Shown here one piece after another: positions 1-5,923 of a stretch of DNA of 6,506 nt. The notes beneath the pieces are model-generated. The model had not been told where the DNA came from. It saw nothing but the letters and a program-made list of their open reading frames with translations, and did no database searches. This DNA comes from Rhodospirillaceae bacterium CCH5-H10 (GTDB lineage: Bacteria; Pseudomonadota; Alphaproteobacteria; Reyranellales; Reyranellaceae). Location: assembly GCA_001557035.1 (NCBI GenBank), contig LSKJ01000374.1:1-6506 (forward strand). Direction: 5' to 3'. Each line of letters opens with the position of its first letter. Within the stretch, counting starts at the first letter, position 1. A program made the translations under genes and the position numbers.

Positions 1-473
1 TCGAGCAACAGGACCTGCGGCCGGATCACCAGCGCGCGCGCCAGCGCGACGCGCTGCTGCTGGCCGCCCGACATCTGGCGCGGGAAGCGCGCCGCCAAGG
101 CGCCCAGCCCGACCAGTTCGAGCGTCTCGCCCACCCGCGTCTTGCGTTCGGCGGCAGCGACGCCCTGCATCTCGAGGCCAAAGCCAACATTCTCCGCCAC
201 CGTCATATGCGGGAACAGCGCATAGCTCTGGAAGACGATACCGAGACCGCGCTTCGCCGGCTTCATCGCCAGCAGGTCCTTGCCGCCGAGCCGGATCGCG
301 CCGGACGTCGGCTCCACGAAACCCGCGATCATCTGCAGCGTGGTCGTCTTGCCGCAACCCGAGGGACCGAGCAGGGCCACGAACTCGCCCTTCTCGACGC
401 CGAGCGTCAGCCCATCGACGGCATTGTGGCCGCCGAACGACTTGGTGAGCTTTTCGAGTTCGAGGAACGCCAT
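1..473 (-). CDS. ABC transporter ATP-binding protein, PotA-like (partial, C-terminus off window)
   Basis: This is the cytoplasmic ATPase that would energise import by the neighbouring solute-binding protein and permeases not seen here. The 157 visible residues contain Walker A (GPSGCGKTT, 36-44), the Q-loop Gln82 within VFQSYALFPH (80-89), and the ABC signature MSGGQQQR (134-141). The reading frame leaves the window at LLL followed by GA, the first two bases of the expected Walker B Asp. The D-loop, H-loop and any C-terminal TOBE domain are therefore not visible. Family resemblance is to spermidine/putrescine/iron-type importers (PotA/FbpC class); the substrate cannot be read from the ATPase. 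The ATG at 473 directly follows the TAG stop of the phosphatase gene with no spacer. I see no strong Shine-Dalgarno sequence, so translation is probably coupled to the upstream gene. Confidence 0.95.
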   Translation of the reverse strand, partial: MAFLELEKLTKSFGGHNAVDGLTLGVEKGEFVALLGPSGCGKTTTLQMIAGFVEPTSGAIRLGGKDLLAMKPAKRGLGIVFQSYALFPHMTVAENVGFGLEMQGVAAAERKTRVGETLELVGLGALAARFPRQMSGGQQQRVALARALVIRPQVLLL

Positions 474-1100
474 CTAGGCCACACCATGCGCGGCGATACG
501 GGCCATCGTCTCGCGATGCAGCCGGTAGAAGGCGTCCTGCGGCTGGTCCATGTCGAGGATCTCGGCTTCCGGCGCGCGCAGGAACAGCCCGCGCAGCACC
601 CGACCGATGGCCCCATGTGCGAACACGGCGACTGGCCGGTCCTTCGCCAGCGCCGCAATGTCGTCCAGCGCCGCCTGTGCGCGCGCGGCGGCCATGATGT
701 AGTTCTCGCCGCCGGGCGGTTCGTAGGTCCAGCGATCGAGCCGCCGCGCCGCCATCGCCCCCGGCCAGCGCGCCTCGATCTCCGGCCCGGTCAGCCCGTC
801 CCAGTCGCCCCAGCTCATCTCGCGCAGACGATCGTCGAACGATCCCTCGTGATGCGTCAGGCCCGCCTCTTCGGCAGCCAGTGCCAGCGTTTCACGCACG
901 CGGCCGAGCGGGCTCGACCGCACGATGACGTCGGCGGGCGCATGACCCGCGGCCCGCAGTTCCCGCGCCAGGGCCCGCCCCATGGCGCGGGCCTGTTCAC
1001 GACCCGCTTCGGTCAGTGGTGAGTCCAGAACGCCTTGTGCGCGCTTCTCGGCGTTCCAGACGGTCTCGCCGTGGCGAAACACATAGACGGGATGATGCAC
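474..1100 (-). CDS. Histidine phosphatase family protein (phosphoglycerate mutase-like)
   Basis: This 208-residue protein belongs to the histidine phosphatase (branch 1) superfamily, which removes phosphate through a phospho-histidine intermediate. Visible catalytic elements are RHGE (Arg9, His10, Gly11, Glu12), Arg61 in RSSP, Glu94 in LREMSWGDWDG, and the second His162 in FAHGAIGR. The full set is intact, so it should be active. There is no signal peptide, so it should act in the cytoplasm. The sequence resembles small-molecule phosphatases such as the CobC/GpmB groups, but nothing fixes the substrate. The start is GTG at 1100; GAGAGG at 1107-1112 lies 6 bases before it. It sits 31 bases after the solute-binding protein gene and abuts the ATPase gene, so it is almost surely in the same transcript. 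A phosphatase inside an importer operon suggests a link to the imported compound (inference). Confidence 0.92.
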   Translation of the reverse strand: MHHPVYVFRHGETVWNAEKRAQGVLDSPLTEAGREQARAMGRALARELRAAGHAPADVIVRSSPLGRVRETLALAAEEAGLTHHEGSFDDRLREMSWGDWDGLTGPEIEARWPGAMAARRLDRWTYEPPGGENYIMAAARAQAALDDIAALAKDRPVAVFAHGAIGRVLRGLFLRAPEAEILDMDQPQDAFYRLHRETMARIAAHGVA

Positions 1101-1131
1101 GACCGGCCTCTCGCCAATCTTCTCGGGCAGA

Positions 1132-2169
1132 TCAGCGCTCGACCTCGCGGTTCCAGCGCTTGGTCCAGTCGTCGCGCTGCGCGTTGATCGCGTCCCAGTC
1201 GGGGGCGATGATCAGCTTCGCACGCTCGCCCACCGGCGCCATCTTGAGCTCCGGCATGTTGACGTCGACCTTGGTGTTCACCGGACCGTTGCCCATCTCC
1301 TTGGCCATGCCGGTCTGCACCGGCGCCGAGACCAGCAGCGTGATCATCTCGTGGGCCAGCGGATTGACCGAGGCCTTGGCGACCGGGCAGGCCGAGGCGA
1401 GCAGGATCGGTGCGCCTTCCTTCGGATAGATGAAGTCGACCGGGAAGCCGGTGTTGGCGAAGGCCTGCACGCGGCCGGTGCCCCAGACGGCGATGTTGGC
1501 CTGGCCCGACTGGAAGAGCTCCGTCATCTTGCCCGGCGACGGTTCATAGACCAGCACGTTCGGGTTGATGTCGGCCTTCATGACCTTGAAGCCCGGCTCG
1601 ATGTTCTTCTCGCCGCCGCCGTTCATGCGGGCGTACATCATCAGCGTGTAGAGCCCGTAGGTGTTGTTGATCGGCGGGATCACGAGCTGCTTCTTGAACT
1701 TCGGGTCCTTGAGGTCGTTCCACGACGTCGGGATCGGCCAGCCCTTCTCCTTGAAGACCTTGGTGTTGACCATGAAGCCGGTGCCGGTCTGGCCGACCGC
1801 GACCGCCTTGTCGTCCTTGAACAGCGCGGCGGGATAGAGCTCGCTCTTGTCCAAGCCCTGGATGGTGCTGCAGAAGCCGAGCTTGATCGCCTGGTACATG
1901 ACGCCGTCGTCCATGATGGCGACGTCGATCACCTGGTTGCCCTTCTGGGCCTGAAGCTTGGCCAGCGTGTCCGTGGAGTTGCCGGCGACGTACTCGACCT
2001 TCACGCCATGCTTCTTCTCGAACTCGGGAAAGACCTCCTTGCGCAGGTGGCTGTCCCAGACGCCGCCATAGGCCGCGACGGTGAGCGTCTTCTGCTGCGC
2101 CAGCGCCGGTACGGCGCCGAACAACACGGTTGCCCCGAGAAGGGCGCCGACACGCATCAATTTCTTCAC
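1132..2169 (-). CDS. ABC transporter periplasmic solute-binding protein (PotD / polyamine type)
   Basis: This 345-residue secreted binding protein delivers substrate to an ABC importer. Residues 1-24 form a signal peptide: basic MKKLMR, a hydrophobic core, then ALA before QQ. The mature protein begins with a beta strand (TLTVAAYGGVW), followed by the PotD/SBP-like segments VFPEFEKKHGVKVEY (46-60), IMDDGV (85-90), PTSWNDLKDPKF (147-158) and VWGTGR (228-233). It ends in a WTKRWNREVER helix. Length and layout fit the spermidine/putrescine-like family, but many members of this family bind other ligands, so polyamine specificity is not shown. GTG 2169 is chosen because AGGAGG at 2175-2180 lies 5 bases upstream; the in-frame ATG four codons later would be too far from it. 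It is the first gene of the leftward operon and is divergent from the LysR gene. The mature protein has two Cys (100 and 261). Confidence 0.95.
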   Translation of the reverse strand: MKKLMRVGALLGATVLFGAVPALAQQKTLTVAAYGGVWDSHLRKEVFPEFEKKHGVKVEYVAGNSTDTLAKLQAQKGNQVIDVAIMDDGVMYQAIKLGFCSTIQGLDKSELYPAALFKDDKAVAVGQTGTGFMVNTKVFKEKGWPIPTSWNDLKDPKFKKQLVIPPINNTYGLYTLMMYARMNGGGEKNIEPGFKVMKADINPNVLVYEPSPGKMTELFQSGQANIAVWGTGRVQAFANTGFPVDFIYPKEGAPILLASACPVAKASVNPLAHEMITLLVSAPVQTGMAKEMGNGPVNTKVDVNMPELKMAPVGERAKLIIAPDWDAINAQRDDWTKRWNREVER

Positions 2170-2172
2170 TAT

Positions 2173-2180
2173 CCCCTCCT
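2173..2180 (-). promoter_or_regulatory. Strong Shine-Dalgarno site for the solute-binding protein gene
   Basis: On the minus strand this reads AGGAGGGG. The AGGAGG core ends 5 bases before the GTG at 2169. It decides the GTG start over the ATG four codons downstream and suggests high expression, as is usual for binding proteins. Confidence 0.8.
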
Positions 2181-2200
2181 GCCGTGAATCCCCGATGACA

Positions 2201-2230
2201 ATGTTCGGCGCGCGGGTATTGCGGCGTCAA
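2201..2230 (-). promoter_or_regulatory. Candidate sigma-70-type promoter for the transport operon
   Basis: On the minus strand there is a TTGACG -35-like element (2225-2230), an 18-base spacer, and GAACAT (2201-2206) as a weak -10. The -35 is good (5 of 6) but the -10 matches the consensus at only 3 of 6 positions, as would suit an activator-dependent promoter. The leader to the GTG at 2169 would be about 25-30 bases. This is motif matching only. Confidence 0.35.
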
Positions 2231-2253
2231 ATCCGATTTCGCCGCCGCTTGCT

Positions 2254-2266
2254 TAACAAAATGTTA
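2254..2266. promoter_or_regulatory. LysR-type T-N11-A operator dyad
   Basis: The sequence TAACA-AAA-TGTTA has perfect 5-base inverted arms around a 3-base centre. It fits the T-N11-A consensus for LysR-type regulators. It lies in the gap between lysR and the transport operon, about 10 bases before the lysR ATG and about 85 bases before the operon GTG. It is AT-rich within very GC-rich surroundings. It is probably the binding site of the adjacent regulator (inference). Confidence 0.6.
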
Positions 2267-2270
2267 TATT
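2262..2270 (+). promoter_or_regulatory. Extended -10 promoter element for the LysR gene
   Basis: The sequence TGTTATATT contains TGn followed by TATATT, a good extended -10. No -35 is evident upstream, where the DNA is GC-rich. Transcription would begin at about 2276-2277, which is the lysR ATG itself, and no Shine-Dalgarno sequence precedes that ATG. The element overlaps the right arm of the T-N11-A dyad, so regulator binding would block it (autorepression, inference). Confidence 0.45.
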
Positions 2271-2275
2271 GCCCC

Positions 2276-3199
2276 ATGCGCGGCCTGAATCCTCGCCAGA
2301 TCGAAGCCTTTCGTGCCCTGATCCTCGCCGGCAGCGTCGGCTCGGCGGCCAACCTGCTGAACGTCAGCCAGCCGGCCGTCAGCCGCATGATCCGCGATTT
2401 CCAGCACCATGTCGGCCTGACCCTGTTCGAGCGCCGCGGCACCCGCCTGGTGCCGACCAGCGAGGCACTGTCGCTCTATGCCGAGGTGGAGCGCACCTTC
2501 GTGGGCCTGGAACACATCGCCCGGACGGCGACCGAGCTTCGGACACGGCGCACCGGCTTCCTGCGCATCGCCGCCCTGCCGGCGATCGCCAACGGCTTCC
2601 TCCCGCGCTTCGCAGGACAGTTCGCCGCCGAGCGGCCGCGCCTCGATCTCGTTCTCTCGGGCCTGGTGTCGCACGCGGTCATGACGGGCGTGGTCCACGG
2701 TCAAAGCGACCTGGGCTTCGCCGAGGCCACGTTCGAACATGCCGCCGTCCGGTCCGAACTCATGCCGAAGGCGCCCTACGTCGCGGTCCTGCCGCACGGA
2801 CATCGCCTCGCCCGCAAGGCGCGGCTCCGGCCAAAGGACTTCGAGGGCGAGAGTTTCGTCTCGCTCGGCAGTTCCGGCCTGTCGCGCTTCCGCATCGATC
2901 GCATGTTCGCCGAGCACGACGTCAAACGGGTTCAGCGCATCGAGGCGCCGCTGTCGGAGATTTCCTGCGCCCTCGTGGCATCGGGAGTCGGCGTCACGCT
3001 CTGCGAGCCGTTCACCGCGCACGAGTACTCGACGCGCGGGATCGTCGTCAGGCCCTTCGAGCCGCGCATCGAATTCGAGTTCGCGGCGCTCTATCCGGCG
3101 GCGCAGCGGACATCTTTGCCGGTGCGAGAGTTCATCGACAGCTTCCGCGCCCACGTCGCCGATTTCCTGCGCCGCCAGGCATGGCTCACCCGGTCATGA
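2276..3199 (+). CDS. LysR-family transcriptional regulator
   Basis: This 307-residue protein has a typical LysR-type regulator layout and length. The N-terminal winged helix-turn-helix (about residues 5-62) includes RQIEAFRALILAGSVGSAA, the recognition-helix region VSQPAVSRMIRDF (30-42) and the wing LTLFERRGTRLVPT. A linker helix follows, then the ligand-binding domain (about 93-295), starting at GFLRIAALPAIANGFLPRF. ATG 2276 is chosen because it places a few residues before the first helix, as in the family. ATG 2261 is also in frame but falls inside the operator dyad, and the open frame further upstream is antisense to the transport operon. No Shine-Dalgarno sequence is visible. Its divergence from the importer operon suggests that it senses the transported compound or a derivative and regulates that operon. 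The TGA at 3197-3199 abuts the stop of the convergent methyltransferase gene. Confidence 0.95.
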   Translation: MRGLNPRQIEAFRALILAGSVGSAANLLNVSQPAVSRMIRDFQHHVGLTLFERRGTRLVPTSEALSLYAEVERTFVGLEHIARTATELRTRRTGFLRIAALPAIANGFLPRFAGQFAAERPRLDLVLSGLVSHAVMTGVVHGQSDLGFAEATFEHAAVRSELMPKAPYVAVLPHGHRLARKARLRPKDFEGESFVSLGSSGLSRFRIDRMFAEHDVKRVQRIEAPLSEISCALVASGVGVTLCEPFTAHEYSTRGIVVRPFEPRIEFEFAALYPAAQRTSLPVREFIDSFRAHVADFLRRQAWLTRS

Positions 3200-4105
3200 C
3201 GCCGCGACCAGCATGAACGTCAGCTCGTGCTTGTTGTTGTGGAGATGCAGCACCTCGGCGCCAGGGAGTGCCGCGAAGGCGGCGGCCGTCTCATGGTCGG
3301 TCTCGCCCTGGAATTTTATGGTGCAGACGAAGTTCTTCACCAGCCCCGAAGCCCGCCAGCGCTCGACCAGCCGCAGCAGGCGCGCCGGATAGCAGATCAC
3401 GTCGGAAAACAGCCAGTCGACCGGACCCACGCTCGCGGGATCGAGTGCGAATGCACTCTCGCCTCGCCATTCGACGCCCGGCATCGCCGCGACCCTGGGA
3501 TCGAGAGGCGCCTTGTCGATGGCGATGACGTTTGCGCCGAGCTTCGCCATCACCCAGGTCCAGCCACCGGGACAGGCGCCGAGATCGAGGCAGCGCTCGC
3601 CCGGCTGCGGCCAGCGGCGCAACCTCACCAGCGCCTCCCACAGTTTCAGATAGGCGCGGCTCGGCGGACCGACCTTGTCCTCGATCAGCTCGACCTCACC
3701 GTTGGCGAAGGGCGAACTGCAAGACGCCGCCGCGAGCATCCGATCGGGAGCAAGCAGCGTCCACGACCCCAGTGGCGACGTGGGGGCCGCAGCCGGAAAA
3801 GCCACAGGCTTCGACGAGACGTGCGGCAGCTTCTCCTGGATGAGGGCGGCGCGGCGATGATGGAGCGGCGCGTACATCGCCCAATTGCGCTGGATGTCGC
3901 GCAAGGACTTTGCCGCGGTGCCGATCGACGCGACCGGCAGCTCGATGCAGTCGTGCCAGACGTTGGCGGCCCAGGCTGCGGAGACCGGCGGGGCGTCCGA
4001 CATGAGGAGACGTCCGTGCGTGGCGCGGACCTCGACGCCCTGCCGCGCCAGTTCCTCGCGCAACTGGCTCTCCAGGCCGTCGACGGCAAGGTAGGCGGTG
4101 GTCAA
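3194..4105 (-). CDS. RlmM-like SAM-dependent rRNA 2'-O-ribose methyltransferase (FtsJ fold)
   Basis: This is a predicted 303-residue cytoplasmic RNA methyltransferase related to RlmM, which 2'-O-methylates C2498 of 23S rRNA in E. coli. After an N-terminal THUMP-like region (about 1-110) and a linker, the FtsJ/RrmJ domain shows AYLKLWEAL with Lys154, the SAM-binding motif CLDLGACPGGWTW (172-184), FSDVICYP with Asp235, CTIKFQG with Lys264 and NKHELTF with Glu294. These form a plausible K-D-K-E tetrad. It is shorter than the E. coli enzyme (about 366 residues), so the exact rRNA target is uncertain. TTG 4105 is preferred because the protein then begins at the first beta strand, as RlmM does. The frame stays open to a TTG at 4171, adding 22 residues without family likeness that would cover a palindrome. 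Neither start has a good Shine-Dalgarno sequence. It is convergent with lysR with no spacer. Confidence 0.88.
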   Translation of the reverse strand: MTTAYLAVDGLESQLREELARQGVEVRATHGRLLMSDAPPVSAAWAANVWHDCIELPVASIGTAAKSLRDIQRNWAMYAPLHHRRAALIQEKLPHVSSKPVAFPAAAPTSPLGSWTLLAPDRMLAAASCSSPFANGEVELIEDKVGPPSRAYLKLWEALVRLRRWPQPGERCLDLGACPGGWTWVMAKLGANVIAIDKAPLDPRVAAMPGVEWRGESAFALDPASVGPVDWLFSDVICYPARLLRLVERWRASGLVKNFVCTIKFQGETDHETAAAFAALPGAEVLHLHNNKHELTFMLVAAS

Positions 4106-4117
4106 GCGGGTACTCGA

Positions 4118-4137
4118 AGATTGAACATATTCAATCT
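4118..4137. repeat. 20-base palindrome, possible operator, upstream of the methyltransferase gene
   Basis: AGATTGAA and TTCAATCT form perfect 8-base arms around the centre CATA. The element is AT-rich in a GC-rich region and lies between two divergent genes, 13 bases before the preferred TTG 4105. It looks like a dimeric regulator site. No T-tract follows it, so it is not an intrinsic terminator. The binding protein is unknown. Confidence 0.5.
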
Positions 4138-4197
4138 CAACGTAACAGGCCGGCGATGGAAAATCCGCCAAACCTCATGTTAGCGTCGTCAAACAAC

Positions 4198-4204
4198 GGA
4201 GGAG
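4198..4204 (+). promoter_or_regulatory. Shine-Dalgarno site fixing the start of the secreted repeat protein
   Basis: GGAGGAG ends 8 bases before ATG 4213. It selects this start over the in-frame ATG at 4156, which would put 19 polar residues before the signal peptide. Confidence 0.8.
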
Positions 4205-4212
4205 AGAGACTG

Positions 4213-4797
4213 ATGTTCACCAAGCGATTCCTGATGACCGCCGCCATCGCCGGCACGCTCGCGACCGCTGCCGGCGCTGCGTTCGCGCAGGGCCAGCCCA
4301 TCGTCGGGATTTCGACGGTCACCACCTATTCGATCGACGCCACCATCACCGCCATCGATCCGGCCAAGCGCACCGTGACCTTCACGGGCCCCGCCGGCCG
4401 CTCGCTGACCTCGAGCGTCAGCCCCGGCGTGAAGATGGACACCAGCAAGGTCGGCGACGTCGTCTCGGCGGCCTTCGAGAACAAGCTCACCTTCGTGCTC
4501 TCCGGCCCGAACGCGAAGACGCCGCGCGACCGCGACCTCAGCGTCACCGCCGCCGCCTCGTCGGGCAACCGCGCCGCCGGCGCCAAGGCCGAGCAGACCG
4601 TCGCCAATTGGTGGGTCACGGGCGTGAACCCGTCGGCCGGCACCATCTCGGTCGTCAATCCGAACGGCGGCGAGGTCCAGACCTATACGGCGGCGACGGC
4701 GGAAGGCCGCGCACAGCTCCCGCGCGTCAAGACCGGTGACAATCTCACGGCCATCGACACGTCGGTCCTGGTCGTCGCGATCACACCGAAGAAGTAA
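4213..4797 (+). CDS. Secreted hypothetical protein with two related beta-rich units
   Basis: This 194-residue protein has a clear signal peptide (residues 1-25: basic MFTKR, hydrophobic core, AFA before QG), so it is probably periplasmic. I do not recognise a named family. The mature part holds two related units of about 60 residues. Unit A (about 42-97) has ATITAIDPAKRTVTFTGPAG and ends with KVGDVVSAAFENKLTFVL. Unit B (about 133-190) has WVTGVNPSAGTISVVNPNGG and ends with KTGDNLTAIDTSVLVVAI. The IDP/VNP turns lie 90 residues apart and the KxGD motifs 94 apart. The pattern of strand, turn, strand and KxGD resembles small periplasmic OB-like or barrel domains such as DUF5666 or CusF-like proteins; that is only a likeness of pattern, and no metal-binding Met/His cluster is seen. 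A basic, Ala-rich linker (about 101-128) joins the units. It is convergent with the oxygenase gene, 28 bases apart. Confidence 0.85.
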   Translation: MFTKRFLMTAAIAGTLATAAGAAFAQGQPIVGISTVTTYSIDATITAIDPAKRTVTFTGPAGRSLTSSVSPGVKMDTSKVGDVVSAAFENKLTFVLSGPNAKTPRDRDLSVTAAASSGNRAAGAKAEQTVANWWVTGVNPSAGTISVVNPNGGEVQTYTAATAEGRAQLPRVKTGDNLTAIDTSVLVVAITPKK

Positions 4798-4819
4798 CGC
4801 CTCAAGACGAAGGCAGCGG

Positions 4820-4842
4820 CGCTGGCTACGACCTGGCCAGCG
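4820..4842. terminator. Candidate stem-loop between convergent genes
   Basis: CGCTGGC (4820-4826) and GCCAGCG (4836-4842) form a 7-base GC-rich stem with a 9-base loop. It lies just after the stop of the secreted protein gene and spans the stop codon of the oxygenase gene. No T-run follows on either strand, so intrinsic termination is only a possibility. Confidence 0.3.
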
Positions 4843-5881
4843 TCGCGACCGTCCGCCCCAGGCGTCGCTCGCGGCTCCCGCCCAAGCGTTGCGACAGGAA
4901 CGAGGTCGGCGGATAGATTGCCGGCAACAGATACGTCATCAGGCCCTTCGGCATACCCAGCCCCTGCGCGACGTCGCGCCCCAGCAGCCAGTGCGTCATG
5001 CCCGACATCAGGGCGCGATCGAGAAACGCGGCACCGCCCCCTGTCCGGGCGAGTTCGTCGAGTGTCCGCTCCGCCCGCGCCTTCGCGTCGGCGTCAGGCG
5101 GCGGATTGACCAGCAGCCACATCTTCCAGAACTGGCCGCACCGCTCGGCGTCGATCATCCCGAGCCATGTCTTGTGCAGACCCAGCACGGCGGCGGCGTG
5201 GCGCCAGAAGACGTAATAGCCGTCCTTTTCCGCCTGCGTCAGCCGATAGCCCATGCGGTGCAGACCCTCGAGCATCACCGCGGTGAAGGCCGATACCTGG
5301 ACGAATAGATCACCCTGGTTGATCGGCTCCCCCCAGGCACGCCGATCCCACGTACCCGTATCGCGCACGGCGCGGCGCCGGAAAGCATTGCTCAGGCGAA
5401 CCTGCAGGGTGGCCTTGTACCCTTCGGACCCGCGGCGCAGTCCGCCGGGAGCATGAAGCTTGAGCCACCAGTCGCCAGTCTCGGCCAGTCGACGGATCGC
5501 CTGCTGTGAGGACGTTCCCATCGGCGGCGACCAGCCGTCGATCACCAGCGACGCGCATTGCACGATCAGCGAGGCGGAATTGCCGGTTCGTGCGACCGCG
5601 GCGCGGGCCGCGTCCATCGTCGCCCACTGATCAGCCGCCGGCTCGGGCGGCAAGGCTGCAAGGAGAGCCGCCAGTGCCGGCGGCGTGTCCGGCATCGCCC
5701 CAGCGCCGGCATCGAGGGCCTCGAGGACCATCGGCCACCAAGACTCGCCCAGGGGCTGCAACGCGTCCGCGGCGGCGTCGGCCAGCGGGTCGGTCCACAA
5801 AAGGGAAGCGGCGTAATGGCCGGCCAGTACCCCGTACTGGCGCGAAGCCTCGGCGCCATTCAGGAAACGGCTCATGGTCAT
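4826..5881 (-). CDS. MpaB-family (DUF2236) oxygenase-like protein
   Basis: This 351-residue protein resembles the MpaB/latex-clearing-protein (DUF2236) family of haem-b oxygenases. Family-like features in order are RRLAETGDWWLKL (about 130-142), the helix LQVRLSNAFRRR (159-170), WGEPINQGD (183-191), a hydrophobic helix ending GLHRMGYRLT (206-215), and YYVFWRHAAAVLGL (222-235). In family members as I know them, the second motif reads RLxHAxxR with His as the axial haem ligand; here that position is Asn165 (AAT), so oxygenase activity is doubtful. No signal peptide is evident. ATG 5881 is chosen because AGAGG (5888-5892 on the minus strand) lies 6 bases upstream. A GTG at 5908 is in frame but has no such site, and a second ATG lies two codons in. 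It follows the peptidoglycan-binding-like gene by 42 bases and is probably co-transcribed with it. The substrate is unknown. Confidence 0.85.
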   Translation of the reverse strand: MTMSRFLNGAEASRQYGVLAGHYAASLLWTDPLADAAADALQPLGESWWPMVLEALDAGAGAMPDTPPALAALLAALPPEPAADQWATMDAARAAVARTGNSASLIVQCASLVIDGWSPPMGTSSQQAIRRLAETGDWWLKLHAPGGLRRGSEGYKATLQVRLSNAFRRRAVRDTGTWDRRAWGEPINQGDLFVQVSAFTAVMLEGLHRMGYRLTQAEKDGYYVFWRHAAAVLGLHKTWLGMIDAERCGQFWKMWLLVNPPPDADAKARAERTLDELARTGGGAAFLDRALMSGMTHWLLGRDVAQGLGMPKGLMTYLLPAIYPPTSFLSQRLGGSRERRLGRTVATLARS

Positions 5882-5887
5882 GGCAAG

Positions 5888-5892
5888 CCTCT
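5888..5892 (-). promoter_or_regulatory. Shine-Dalgarno site supporting the oxygenase ATG
   Basis: AGAGG on the minus strand lies 6 bases before ATG 5881. It favours that start over GTG 5908, which lies upstream of this site. Confidence 0.5.
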
Positions 5893-5923
5893 GCCATGAC
5901 GGCGCCACAATGACAACGCGCCG

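Noticed and set aside
207..1022. Long plus-strand open frame opposite the phosphatase and ATPase genes
   Set aside because: It is Arg/His-rich with no recognisable domain and lies antisense to two genes with full catalytic motifs; it is a GC-rich shadow frame.
1351..2187. Long plus-strand open frame opposite the solute-binding protein gene
   Set aside because: Its composition is low-complexity (Asp, Arg, Val, Leu, Gly rich), as expected for the complement of a GC-rich gene, and the opposite strand encodes a clear binding protein with a signal peptide.
2081..2275. Upstream extension of the lysR reading frame
   Set aside because: It would run antisense through the binding-protein signal peptide and across the regulatory gap, and LysR proteins start just before the first helix.
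2264..3154. Minus-strand 296-codon open frame and a shifted plus-strand frame over lysR
   Set aside because: Neither resembles a protein family; the lysR frame has an intact helix-turn-helix and ligand-binding domain of normal length.
3227..4183. 318-codon plus-strand open frame opposite the methyltransferase gene
   Set aside because: It is Arg-rich with no domain; the minus strand carries the SAM motif and catalytic tetrad.
4156..4212. Earlier ATG for the secreted protein
   Set aside because: It would place 19 polar residues before the signal peptide; the ATG at 4213 has a good Shine-Dalgarno site.
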